DNA from: CAZSLZ01 sp964607865 | Lineage (GTDB): Bacteria > Vulcanimicrobiota > JAJTBE01 > CAZSLZ01 | Assembly: GCA_964607865.1 (NCBI GenBank) | Contig: CAZSLZ010000024.1 | Coordinates: 1 to 28,646 of the forward strand | DNA length: 28,646 nucleotides | Direction: 5' to 3' | Shown: piece by piece, positions 7,440-15,190 of the stretch | Layout of the letters: each line of letters opens with the position of its first letter | Numbering within the stretch: position 1 is the first letter of the stretch | Made by a program: the position numbers and the translations under genes | The notes under the pieces: model-generated | Told to the model about the DNA's origin: nothing | What the model saw: only the letters and a program-made list of their open reading frames with translations | Database searches by the model: none

Positions 7440-7530
7440 AAACGGTTGTTACGGGACGCAATGGGTACCCTGCAGAAACAACGGCTGGTAAAGTTGAAAT
7501 TTTGTTTTTTATTAAAAGGAGATTTATACA
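7440..7530 (+). ncRNA. Possible structured leader RNA upstream of small membrane protein
   Basis: The stretch ACAAACGGTTGTTACGGGACGCAA and what follows can pair GTTGTT (7445-7450) with AACAAC (7477-7482), enclosing a GGGTACCC core. GGGACGCAA matches the conserved 3' half of the c-di-GMP-I (GEMM) riboswitch core and an ACAAAC lies where GCAAAC is expected. However, the GNRA tetraloop hairpin and the second helix are not clear. The rest of 7231-7404 is AT-rich with no gene seen. Confidence 0.25.
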
Positions 7531-7905
7531 TTGTTTTCTTTTGGCAAAAGAGATTTTTCTGATTCGAAATATTCTTTATATATTGTTACCTTTGTGGTTG
7601 CTGTTCTGATTGTATGGTCATTAATCACCAGCATAAACAGGATTATAAAAATTGAAAAAACCATTAAGGCAACTTATAAGGATAAAAAAATTGAACAGAG
7701 GGTCAAACTCGGGGATCGATCCCAGTTTACCTTTTTATCCGAGGGTGGAAAGAAGTTCTCTGTAAAGATCAATCACAACCATAAGATGAAAAACCTGGGT
7801 TCCCTGAAAAAAGGCCAGGAAGTGGAGTTGCTTGTAAGCCGGGGGTTGTTCTGGGCTGAAATAAAAGAAATTAGAAATGGTGATAATGTATATAAAGTTT
7901 TCTAA
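7531..7905 (+). CDS. Small single-pass membrane protein of unknown function
   Basis: The protein is 124 residues, read from TTG 7531, nine bases after AGGAG. Residues ~15-36 (YIVTFVVAVLIVWSLITSI) form one transmembrane segment. The short N-terminus has several Lys and Arg before it, so the long C-terminal part could be outside the membrane. The remaining ~85 residues look beta-rich: KATYKDKKIEQRVKLGDR, FTFLSEGGKKFSVKI and KKGQEVELLVSRGLFWAEIKEI, the last resembling a small barrel or S1-like strand set. I recognise no family. It is preceded by a candidate promoter and structured leader, so it may be conditionally expressed. The downstream gene begins 63 bases after its stop and could share the transcript. 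Confidence 0.65.
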   Translation: MFSFGKRDFSDSKYSLYIVTFVVAVLIVWSLITSINRIIKIEKTIKATYKDKKIEQRVKLGDRSQFTFLSEGGKKFSVKINHNHKMKNLGSLKKGQEVELLVSRGLFWAEIKEIRNGDNVYKVF

Positions 7906-7968
7906 AACTATTTACAAAATTGTTTATTTTCAATATAATAAAGTGAGTTATAATTGGAAGAAGTTTGA

Positions 7969-9132
7969 ATGAGTATTATAAGAAGAGTTGATTTTAAAAC
8001 TAATCAGCAAGTAAAGAGGAATCCTGTTGTTCTGAGGCAGGACAATAATTCTGTTATTGGCGATAGATTTTCTCAGGGTGAAAATACCGGCTCTCCTTCT
8101 TTGATTGATCCCAATAAATTCAAGAAAGAAAATAGCTCCGGTTCCACTGCTTCAATTTCCCGCTTTAATACCCCATCTTACAAATTAAAAACCGGGTTGA
8201 AAATTTTAATGAACAAAGCGTTAGCTGTGACCATGCTGGCTGGTTCACTATGTGGTTCTCCCATGGCTTCTGCCGCTGAAGCTGTGGCAACGGGGAATAC
8301 AGGAGTCCCCGGAAACGCCGGCTTTACGGACCTGGCAGACACGGATCAGCCCCGGACCGAGATGGTTATGGACAAGGACGATACTTCTTTGTATGTTCAT
8401 TTTAACGATATGTTTGACAGGGTAACCGATGCCGGGGTGGATAAAGAAATAGGGGATTACAGGCTGAAAGTTGATTACCTGGACCCTGATTTGAAAGTCA
8501 AACCCAGGGTGAAGCCCAAATTGAAGGATGGTAAGCCGGAGCTGGGTTGGAAAGCTGAGGCTAAAGCCAAAGTAAAACTTATGAGGACCGAGCTTTCCAG
8601 AACTGACACTTCGGGGGGTTGGAAAACCACCCAGGGCCTCAGGGGCGGGCTGGAAGGTGAATGGCGTTTCGGTTACGAAGGCAAAATGGGGGTCGAAGAT
8701 AACAAACAGGAGCTTGAAACCATAGACAAACAAAAATGGCGTTTGAACGTAGATGGTTTCAAACGTTGGGAGAAAGACCTGGGTAATATGTATTTAACTG
8801 TTGACGCTGTGGGAGGCGTGGGGCACGAATTTGTCGGAAATACCACAGATGTTCACCTGGGGTTCCGGCAGAAGCTGGACGGAGATTCCATTCAAATATT
8901 CGGCTCAGATTTTGGCTGGAAAGCAGAAGCCAAACAGCAGTTTTCATATAAGATTCAGGATGGCGATTTCGATGCCAGTTACGAGCTTTTTGCCGGACTC
9001 ACCAAAAAGGTTCCTATGAGAGTTTTCAGGCATGAATTTGATCTGAACCTGGAGGCAGGGCCCAAGATAAAGGGTGATCTTGACGAGCCTATAGAATTCA
9101 AGCCTGTTGCCAAGGTTAAAGTAGATTTTTAG
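7969..9132 (+). CDS. Probable outer-membrane beta-barrel protein with long N-terminal region
   Basis: The frame from ATG 7969 (GGAAG eight bases upstream) gives 387 residues. Residues 1-80 are hydrophilic, Ser/Asn/Lys-rich and not a signal peptide. Only at M81 (ATG 8209) does a classical signal peptide appear: MNKALAVTMLAGSLCGSPMASA then AEA. Either translation really starts at 8209 (307 residues, without a good ribosome binding site) or the protein carries an unusual pre-signal extension. The mature part shows alternating polar/hydrophobic strands (YRLKVDY, KAEAKAKVKL, WRFGYEGKMGV) and ends KVKVDF. The terminal Phe with alternating residues is the typical beta-barrel assembly signal. It may be a porin-like or envelope protein; the substrate is unknown. 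Confidence 0.7.
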   Translation: MSIIRRVDFKTNQQVKRNPVVLRQDNNSVIGDRFSQGENTGSPSLIDPNKFKKENSSGSTASISRFNTPSYKLKTGLKILMNKALAVTMLAGSLCGSPMASAAEAVATGNTGVPGNAGFTDLADTDQPRTEMVMDKDDTSLYVHFNDMFDRVTDAGVDKEIGDYRLKVDYLDPDLKVKPRVKPKLKDGKPELGWKAEAKAKVKLMRTELSRTDTSGGWKTTQGLRGGLEGEWRFGYEGKMGVEDNKQELETIDKQKWRLNVDGFKRWEKDLGNMYLTVDAVGGVGHEFVGNTTDVHLGFRQKLDGDSIQIFGSDFGWKAEAKQQFSYKIQDGDFDASYELFAGLTKKVPMRVFRHEFDLNLEAGPKIKGDLDEPIEFKPVAKVKVDF

Positions 9133-9142
9133 ATAACATTAG

Positions 9143-9829
9143 CTATTCCTGGGGGTATCCAACGGGAATTATATAAATTGGAGATTCCTCAGTTTTGCAT
9201 TCCAGAATTTCTTTAACTTCATTATCGTGAAAAGCCCCCACCGGCACCGAACCTAACCCCAGAGCTACAGCCTGAAGATGAATGTTTTGCGCGGCATGCC
9301 CAGCTTCCATATGCACATATCTGATCCCCCGTTCGCCATACCTGCGAGTGGTTCGGGAATAGACAGCGCAGAAAATAATATTTACCCGCGCCCGGGCAAC
9401 ACTTTTCTGCCCCAGAGAAGCTTCAGAAAGTTTTTCTCTGAAATCTCCCTTCTTCACTAATTTAAGGTTGTGTTCTTTAACTGAATAATGGTAAATGCCT
9501 TTGGGGGTAATTACATAGGTTTCCAGGGGATATGTGGCTCCTGCTGATGGGCAGGTTCTCCTGTTTTGGTCAGGACGATTAATTCCCTGGGCGGCCCATA
9601 ACAACTGGCTCAGTTGCTCAAGGCTGAGAGTTCTATCGCTGAAATTCCTTACCGACTTTCGGGCGCTCAGGGTTTTTTCGATTGAAACCAAACCGGTTTT
9701 TTGAGGCTCAGGTAATGAGGTAAAACTGTCTTTCATTTCATTCTCCTTTCCGTTACAATTCAAGGTTGTAAGCGAAAAAACAATAATCAGGAACAGGCAA
9801 ATTGGCAAAATAGCATTTTCTTTTTTCAT
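9143..9829 (-). CDS. SagB-type nitroreductase/dehydrogenase, exported
   Basis: This is a 228-residue protein from ATG 9829, with GGAGG seven bases upstream. The N-terminus is a hydrophobic export signal with Cys25 after LTTLN. This could be a lipobox, although Asn before Cys is unusual. The mature part has the FMN-binding nitroreductase signatures of the SagB-like family: RKSVRNF, LWAAQGIN, CPSAGATYPLETYVI, and near the end YVHMEAGHAAQNIHLQAVALGLGSVPVGAF. SagB enzymes oxidise thiazoline or oxazoline in ribosomal peptides, but many such proteins stand alone. No YcaO or precursor gene is adjacent, so an isolated redox role in the periplasm or membrane is more likely. The substrate is unknown. 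Confidence 0.85.
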   Translation of the reverse strand: MKKENAILPICLFLIIVFSLTTLNCNGKENEMKDSFTSLPEPQKTGLVSIEKTLSARKSVRNFSDRTLSLEQLSQLLWAAQGINRPDQNRRTCPSAGATYPLETYVITPKGIYHYSVKEHNLKLVKKGDFREKLSEASLGQKSVARARVNIIFCAVYSRTTRRYGERGIRYVHMEAGHAAQNIHLQAVALGLGSVPVGAFHDNEVKEILECKTEESPIYIIPVGYPQE

Positions 9830-9961
9830 AATATATCCTCCATTTATTTTTATAACAATAATTCAAACAAAAAAAATTCCTGTAAAATCCAAGAAAGTTA
9901 TTTGAAACCGAAATTTTTCTTTTACGGTTAAAGAAAATGTAATTTAAAGGAGATGAGCTGA

Positions 9962-10519
9962 ATGAAACTACAAAGGATTGGCATTATTCCAATTGGGAAC
10001 CTGTATTTACAGAACAGAGTACTTGATGAACTGAAAAAGAATCTCTCAAAATCTTACAATTGTGAAGTTGAAATTATAACAGAAATTGATGTAATTCGCA
10101 GGTTGCATAATGCTCAAAGACAGCAATACCTTGCCAGTGGTTTTTTTGAATATCTCAGGGCAATAGACCCTGAAGGCCATTGCGATTTGTATCTGGGAGT
10201 AATTAATGAAGATTTGTATGTTCCAGGTTTGAATTTTGTTTTTGGGCTGGCAAACCCTGAAAACAGAAGCGCAATTATTGGGCTTGCCCGGTTGAATCAG
10301 GAGTTTTACAATCTTTCATCCAATGATACATTGTTTTTAGAAAGAACTGTAAAGGAAGCTATCCACGAGATAGGGCATCTTATAAAATTAAAACATTGTG
10401 AAGATCCTCTCTGTGTAATGCATTTTTCAAACAGCCTGCCTGATACTGACAGAAAAACACATGGTTTTTGTGAAGAACATAAAAAAGCAATAAATTCCAT
10501 GAAAAAAGTTGAAGTTTAG
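9962..10519 (+). CDS. amzA: Archaemetzincin-type zinc metalloprotease
   Basis: The protein is 185 residues from ATG 9962, nine bases after AGGAG. It has the full metzincin zinc helix HEIGH (135-139) with third His145. The cysteine-rich core that defines archaemetzincins follows: HC (146), C151, VMHFSNS (152-158) and FC (170). Two family positions differ: the Gly of HExxHxxG is Lys142 and the last Cys of FCxxC is His173. A second zinc ion is normally held by those Cys residues, so it may still be bound by His173. It is predicted to be a cytoplasmic aminopeptidase-like protease; no signal peptide is visible. A 58-base gap separates it from the next gene. Confidence 0.85.
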   Translation: MKLQRIGIIPIGNLYLQNRVLDELKKNLSKSYNCEVEIITEIDVIRRLHNAQRQQYLASGFFEYLRAIDPEGHCDLYLGVINEDLYVPGLNFVFGLANPENRSAIIGLARLNQEFYNLSSNDTLFLERTVKEAIHEIGHLIKLKHCEDPLCVMHFSNSLPDTDRKTHGFCEEHKKAINSMKKVEV

Positions 10520-10577
10520 AATGGAGTTTAAAACTAGTGTAGAATGTTATTTTTAACCTTGGTTTTTGGGAGGAAGA

Positions 10578-11342
10578 ATGTTAGAGTTAAAAATAACTGA
10601 TGATGTGGCATATATCACTTTTAACCGGCCAGAAAAACTAAACACCTTTAAAGTGAAACATATGCATGAGTTGAAAGAAATGTTGAAAGGCCTGAACCGG
10701 AAGAAAAATTTACTTTTCCTGGTTTTTCAGGGCAGGGGAAAGGTTTTTTCAGCAGGATTTGACATATCTGATTTTATGCCCTCTATTGACAGAAAAGAAC
10801 CCTTTTATGAAGTGTTTCCCGATTTGTTAAGATATATCCGAAACATTAAATGTCCTACCCTGGCAGTGCTTCATGGCTCAGCCTATGGTTTTGGCTGTGG
10901 GCTGGCAGTATCATGCGATTTCAGGATTGCAAAAAAAGGGGGCGTTCTGGCAATTCCAATTTCAAAACTGGGTTTTAACTATTCCCCCAATGAAATACTT
11001 TCATTAACTCATAAAATGGGAATTCCTATAATAAAAGAGTTGCTGCTTGCAGGGAGGCCCCTGTCCTTCGAAAGAGCTTATAATCTCGGCGTAATAAATC
11101 ATTTGCTGGAATCGGACCAGGAATTAGAGATAGAAATCAATAACTATATTGAAGATAACAGAAAACTTGCTCCAATGGCGGTAAAATTTGGGAAAAAGGC
11201 TATAAACCACCTGGTTCAAAACCTGGTGGCACGTGAAGACGAAGCTTATGAATTGTTCTACGAATTATTTGACACGAAGGATTTTGTTGAAGGCCAGAAA
11301 GCATTTCTGGAAAAAAGAAAACCATTTTTCAGAGGCGAATAA
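10578..11342 (+). CDS. Enoyl-CoA hydratase/isomerase (crotonase) family protein
   Basis: This is a 254-residue protein. ATG 10578 is chosen because it follows GGGAGGAAGA; an upstream TTG would use that site as coding sequence. The crotonase fold is clear: NRPEKLNTF at ~16-24, the first oxyanion segment GRGKVFSAGFDISDF (52-66) and the second HGSAYGFGCGLAVSCDFRIA (99-118), plus the C-terminal helix with AREDEAYELFYELFDTKDFVEGQKAFLEKRKPFF. The two catalytic glutamates of hydratases are absent: G108 and I128 lie where Glu is expected, so hydration is unlikely. It could be a CoA-ester isomerase, decarboxylase, hydrolase or a non-enzymatic paralogue. The next ATG is 18 bases after its stop. Confidence 0.85.
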   Translation: MLELKITDDVAYITFNRPEKLNTFKVKHMHELKEMLKGLNRKKNLLFLVFQGRGKVFSAGFDISDFMPSIDRKEPFYEVFPDLLRYIRNIKCPTLAVLHGSAYGFGCGLAVSCDFRIAKKGGVLAIPISKLGFNYSPNEILSLTHKMGIPIIKELLLAGRPLSFERAYNLGVINHLLESDQELEIEINNYIEDNRKLAPMAVKFGKKAINHLVQNLVAREDEAYELFYELFDTKDFVEGQKAFLEKRKPFFRGE

Positions 11343-11360
11343 ATAAAGGAAGTGGGAATA

Positions 11361-11801
11361 ATGGGATTAACCCCAATGCAATGGAAATATATTGTCAGCG
11401 CCCCTATTGTTATTGGAAGGGGAGTATCTGATGCCAGCCTGGATCTGGATTCTTCCAGGGCTGAATTGAAAGCGCTGGTAGAAACCTGTGAAAAAGCAAA
11501 ACAGGAATATAAGGGTAATAACCTTGTACAAAAAGCTGTTATCCAGTGTACCAATGCTGCTTCTAAAGACAGCAGGTTGGAAACCAACCCTGAAAACCTG
11601 CAGGCATTTCTGTTGGAACTCGATTCTTTTCTATCCAGAATGCCGGCAATGGAAGCAAAGGAATACAAGGAATTTTTGTATCAATTGGCGGAAAATGTGG
11701 CAAAAGCATATTCCGAAAGTTTTCTGGGCCTGGGAGGCAGTATCAGCAGGCAGGAAAGAGAAGTCCTTGAAATGATGAAAAGAATCTTCTTTAAAAAATA
11801 G
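11361..11801 (+). CDS. Conserved-looking hypothetical protein, helical
   Basis: This is a 146-residue protein from ATG 11361. AAGGAAG lies eight bases upstream and fixes this start rather than a GTG nine bases earlier. It begins MGLTPMQWKYIVSAPIVIG, a segment also typical of short uncharacterised proteins annotated in several bacterial phyla. A Ser-Asp-rich loop and predicted helices follow (ELKALVETCEKAKQEY, LQAFLLELDSFLSRM, EAKEYKEFLYQLAENVAKAY). It ends with a helix and FFKK. There is no signal peptide, transmembrane segment or catalytic motif. It is probably in the same operon as the crotonase gene and possibly the archaemetzincin gene. The function is unknown. Confidence 0.7.
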   Translation: MGLTPMQWKYIVSAPIVIGRGVSDASLDLDSSRAELKALVETCEKAKQEYKGNNLVQKAVIQCTNAASKDSRLETNPENLQAFLLELDSFLSRMPAMEAKEYKEFLYQLAENVAKAYSESFLGLGGSISRQEREVLEMMKRIFFKK

Positions 11802-11892
11802 TTCTTCACCGAAAGGCAGGCTTCAAATTATACTGGTTCCCAAAAAACTTCAACGATTGTTGAAAGAAAAAAACGAAATCTACACAGAATTC

Positions 11893-12010
11893 GTCATCAC
11901 GAGCATCCGTATGGATGCGTGGTGATCTCTGTAACTGTCAGGTTTGTGGGTTTAGAACCAACCCCCGATCTGAATTGAGATTGCCACGCCTCTTCCAGGT
12001 TCGCAATGAC
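11893..12010. repeat. MITE/REP-like interrupted inverted repeat
   Basis: The left end GTCATCACGAGCATCC and right end TTCGCAATGAC are inverted, imperfect copies of a GTCATTGCGA-type end. The inner arms are also inverted: GCGTGG..ATCTC (11917-11929 region) against GAGAT..CCACGC (11977-11989 region). The left arm also folds on itself (GCATCC GTAT GGATGC, 11903-11918). Very similar ends are widespread as non-coding repeats in bacteria. It carries no gene. The rest of 11802-12106 shows nothing else I can identify. Confidence 0.6.
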
Positions 12011-12106
12011 AACATAACGGACTATGGAAATGTGACGGTCTTCTGGGAAACAGATTATATTTTCAGGGCTGGCATTTTAACTGCTGGAATTTACTTTTGC
12101 AGTTCT

Positions 12107-12553
12107 TTACCTGGTTTTTTTGTATGTTTTTCCATCATAACTGACAACCACAATGCTTTTCAGCTCCACAAGTTCACTGCCAATCATTACCATTATGGAA
12201 TTAGATAATTTTGATGGAGCGTTCTGAATATCCCAATTGGGAATCATCGAGTGAAATTCCATGTTTTTACTTTCCCCGATTTTCAGTCTGGCAATACTTT
12301 TCCTGTCAAAGGCATAAACCTTATCGAATTTATTCACCCAGGCAACCATGACATCAATATTTTTAAGCTCGTTACCCTTATTTTGTACCTGTACCAGGGT
12401 TCTAATGAAACTGGTATCAGCCTGGTACTGCAGACGCCTTACACCGAGCTGGCTTGAGCTGACATCGGGCAAATGGACAAATTCGCTGGCTTGTGCAGGT
12501 GTTATCATAAAGAAAATTCCCAAAACAACAAATAAAACTGTAAAATATTTCAT
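12107..12553 (-). CDS. Secreted protein, FxLYD-like beta domain
   Basis: This is a 148-residue protein from ATG 12553, with GAGGAGG spaced six bases before. The N-terminus is a Sec signal (MKYF, hydrophobic core, AQA cut before Ser23). The mature part looks like an FxLYD/CARDB-like beta sandwich: a strand LVQVQNKGNELKNIDVMVAW and a KIGESKNMEFHSMIP segment after DRKSIARL, the order of strand, helix-less loop and strand seen in such extracellular domains. The family call is tentative. The gene lies downstream of the lptF-like gene on the same strand with a 134-base gap, so it may have its own promoter. The role is not known. Confidence 0.65.
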   Translation of the reverse strand: MKYFTVLFVVLGIFFMITPAQASEFVHLPDVSSSQLGVRRLQYQADTSFIRTLVQVQNKGNELKNIDVMVAWVNKFDKVYAFDRKSIARLKIGESKNMEFHSMIPNWDIQNAPSKLSNSIMVMIGSELVELKSIVVVSYDGKTYKKTR

Positions 12554-12687
12554 CTTTTACCTCCTCATTTCATAATAACAGATTAATTCAGAAAATAATA
12601 TAAGCCAGGAGATATAAAAATAAGAATCATTTGACTGCAAATCTACTGTCATTTGGAAGTTGAATGTTGAAAAAACATCAAAATATT

Positions 12688-13803
12688 TTATTCGGTTGAT
12701 TTTTGATAAAGTAGAACAATTCCTGCGATGGTGAACACCATGTTGGGAAGCCAGGCTGCCAAAAAGGTATCGAGCTTGCCGTTCTGCCCCATAACCATTC
12801 CGGTACTCATCAGAATGTAGTAAGCAAAAATAAAGACGATACTCAGGCCCAGGCCGAAAGCTTTGGATGTTCGCTGAGGCCGGACACCCAGAGGAATGCC
12901 GAACATTCCAAATACAAAACAGGTGAAGGGAATCGCTATCTTCTGATGGTAAAAGATTTCAAAATCCAGATATTTTTTTATTTCACTTTTATCTTCAAAG
13001 CCGTCTTTCTCCATATTTGCCAGAAACTTCTTCAGTTCGTTTCTGCTCATCTCTTCTTTACGCCTTTCACGGCCTGAAAGCTCCTGGGGCGTTTTATTCA
13101 GGGGCATGTGAACTTTGCTGTTATGGGAAATATATTTTGGCTCCTGGTTTTCGTCAAATTCCTGTATATATGCATCTGTCATATACCATTTGTTTTCGGC
13201 AGGCTTGTAATAGACTTTATCGGCAAAAACCGTCCTTATACGTTTGCCGTCTTTGAAATAATGAAGAAAAACACTTTCCATGAGGTTTTTGCTGGGATAC
13301 AATTTAACAAAATATATGATTCTTTTACTGCCGTCTTCCATGGTTTCTTCAATTTTTGTATTTTCAGCAATACCTTCCTTGTCTTGCAAGAATGCGTTTA
13401 ACATAATGTTGTTAGCCCTGTATGTGGCTTCCGGCGCCAGGGTGTTGTTAAGAAAATAGGAAAAGATTGTGATAAACAAAGCCAGAACCAGAGCGGGAAG
13501 GGCGGTTCTTAAAAAGCTGATCCCCCCGGCTTTTATTGCCACCAGTTCGCTTTCTCCCGACAGCCTTCCGAAAGCCAGCAGAACAGCCAGAAGGACACCC
13601 ATGGGCAGGGTGAATATCATGATAGCGGGCAGGCTGTTAAATGCAAATTCAATGGCGACATCGGCGGGAACCAGATTTTCGGCAATCATTTTAGTTACCA
13701 TAAATAACTGCCCACCGGCAAAAAACAGAATAGTAAATGTGGCAAGGCCGAAAAAGAATGGCCCCATCATTTCTTTTACAATGTATTTATCCAGAATTTT
13801 CAT
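12688..13803 (-). CDS. lptF: LptF/LptG-family LPS export permease
   Basis: This is a 371-residue inner-membrane protein. ATG 13803 lies two bases after the upstream lptB stop, so the two are translationally linked. It starts MKILDKYIVKEMMGPFFFG, a motif typical of the family. It has three N-terminal transmembrane segments (about residues 15-33, 55-78, 100-118). A large periplasmic beta-jellyroll-like domain follows (about 140-290). Three C-terminal segments (about 290-370) include FVFGMFGIPLGVRPQRTSK and IVFIFAYYILMSTGMVMGQ. LptF and LptG form the permease pair that, with LptB, pulls LPS from the inner membrane. Only one copy is in this window, so whether it is LptF or LptG is not settled. 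A partner may be elsewhere. Confidence 0.85.
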   Translation of the reverse strand: MKILDKYIVKEMMGPFFFGLATFTILFFAGGQLFMVTKMIAENLVPADVAIEFAFNSLPAIMIFTLPMGVLLAVLLAFGRLSGESELVAIKAGGISFLRTALPALVLALFITIFSYFLNNTLAPEATYRANNIMLNAFLQDKEGIAENTKIEETMEDGSKRIIYFVKLYPSKNLMESVFLHYFKDGKRIRTVFADKVYYKPAENKWYMTDAYIQEFDENQEPKYISHNSKVHMPLNKTPQELSGRERRKEEMSRNELKKFLANMEKDGFEDKSEIKKYLDFEIFYHQKIAIPFTCFVFGMFGIPLGVRPQRTSKAFGLGLSIVFIFAYYILMSTGMVMGQNGKLDTFLAAWLPNMVFTIAGIVLLYQKSTE

Positions 13804-13805
13804 AA

Positions 13806-14573
13806 TCAGGAATAATTCTGAGAAACGATAAGTTCTTTGGGTATAGGGCCCTCGTACTTGAACCGTTCTCCAAGGTAATATTTTCGTGCTACGGGGTTAT
13901 TGGCAACTTCTTCCGAGGTTCCACTGACCAGGATGGATCCGTTTCGTATTATATAAGCCCGATCGGTTATGCTCAGGGTTTCTCTTACATTGTGGTCAGT
14001 GATAAGAATCCCCAGCCCTCTATCCTCTTTTAACCTGGAAACAATTGATTGTATTTCAGCGATAGCAATGGGATCTATTCCGGTGAAAGGTTCATCCAGC
14101 AACAGAAAGTCGGGATGAGTTGCCAGTGAACGGGCTATTTCCACTCTTCTTCTTTCACCGCCGGACAGGGAGATAGCCTTTTGTTTTGCCACTCTTTTAA
14201 GGGCAAACTCGGTTAGAAGGGTCTCCAGTTTTTCCTGTTGTTCTTTGTGGGGGATGCCTTGCATTTGCCAAATTAAAAGCAGGTTTTCTTCTACTGTTAA
14301 ATTTCTGAAAATCGAAGGCTCCTGGGCCAGGTATCCGATGCCCAACCTGGCTCTTTGATGCATGGGCATTTTTGTGATTTCCTGGCCTTTCAAATACACC
14401 TTGCCGGCAAAAGGCTTGACCAGCCCAACAACCATATAAAAAGTTGTGGTTTTACCTGCCCCGTTGGGGCCCAGTAAACCAACGATTTCGCCCTTGTGAA
14501 CATCAAGGCAGACATCGTCAACTACCTTGCGGGTGTCATAAATTTTTACCAGATTATCTACTCTAATATTCAT
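13806..14573 (-). CDS. lptB: LPS export ABC ATPase LptB
   Basis: This is a 255-residue protein. Its ATG (14571-14573) overlaps the lptC stop in an ATGA, so it is coupled. All ABC ATPase motifs are present: Walker A GPNGAGKT (35-42), Q-loop Q84, signature LSGGE (136-140), Walker B FLLLDE (156-161) and H-loop H194. Features typical of LptB include AQEPSIFRNLTVEENLL and the C-terminal GTSEEVANNPVARKYYLGERF. It powers extraction of LPS through the LptFG permease on the cytoplasmic face of the inner membrane. It is followed at two bases by the permease gene. Confidence 0.93.
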   Translation of the reverse strand: MNIRVDNLVKIYDTRKVVDDVCLDVHKGEIVGLLGPNGAGKTTTFYMVVGLVKPFAGKVYLKGQEITKMPMHQRARLGIGYLAQEPSIFRNLTVEENLLLIWQMQGIPHKEQQEKLETLLTEFALKRVAKQKAISLSGGERRRVEIARSLATHPDFLLLDEPFTGIDPIAIAEIQSIVSRLKEDRGLGILITDHNVRETLSITDRAYIIRNGSILVSGTSEEVANNPVARKYYLGERFKYEGPIPKELIVSQNYS

Positions 14574-15190
14574 TCATCATCGGTCCGATTTAAAATATTC
14601 TCTTCATCAGCATACTCTATGGTTACATTTCCTTCCAGAACTATTTCATTCAAAGACGGATCTGCTGTCATGCCCTCAGCTGTAAGAAAAGAATCTTTTC
14701 TTACTATTTTTACTGATTTACTTCCTATCAGCTTTTTCCTTTCACCATCCCATTTTAATTCTGCAATATGAATTTTTTCGCCGGTATTGGTGTGGGCAGT
14801 AACCTTGCCTTCAAACTTCAAGCTGTCGTCTTCCAGGTTAACCCTGGCCCCCCTGGCAACAACTGTGAACACCGGAGTTCCCCTGTCATTATAAAATACA
14901 GTTTCAACAGCTTCTGCCTGTACAAATTTTTCAGTTTCACTGTAATCTACCTGTTTTGCTTCTAATTTCCAATTTGTTGCGGTGTCATTTCTGGATTTAA
15001 TTGTGGTACCTGTAAATTCCACAGGGGGTTGAGGGGGCGCTGCCTGTTTGATTTCCTCAGTGGGAGTGGGGGAGGGGGATTTTATTTTCTTTTCCAGCTC
15101 TCTTGCCCTGTTGGAACAACCAGGAATAAACAGCAAAAGTATAACAAAAATTGCTAAATAAAAATTTCTAGTTTTTAACTGTTTTTTCAT
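14570..15190 (-). CDS. lptC: LptC/OstA-like periplasmic LPS transport lipoprotein
   Basis: The 206-residue frame is read from ATG 15190. A TTG 30 bases earlier is in frame, but neither has a good ribosome binding site. The signal peptide ends with the lipobox IPGC at C25, so it is probably a lipoprotein rather than the usual single-pass LptC. A Pro-rich linker (KSPSPTPTEE) follows. The remaining ~140 residues show repeated beta-strand units of the OstA fold (WKLEAKQVDYSE, ARVNLEDDSLKFEGKV, KLIGSKSVKIVRKDSFLTAEGM, IVLEGNVTIEYADEEN). It would bridge LPS between the permease and the periplasmic chain. Its stop overlaps the lptB start, placing it first in the operon. No lptA is visible nearby. 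Confidence 0.8.
   Translation of the reverse strand: MKKQLKTRNFYLAIFVILLLFIPGCSNRARELEKKIKSPSPTPTEEIKQAAPPQPPVEFTGTTIKSRNDTATNWKLEAKQVDYSETEKFVQAEAVETVFYNDRGTPVFTVVARGARVNLEDDSLKFEGKVTAHTNTGEKIHIAELKWDGERKKLIGSKSVKIVRKDSFLTAEGMTADPSLNEIVLEGNVTIEYADEENILNRTDDE

Noticed and set aside
8248..8733. 161-aa minus-strand frame inside the barrel gene
   Set aside because: It lies entirely within a well-supported plus-strand gene and shows no family pattern or ribosome binding site.
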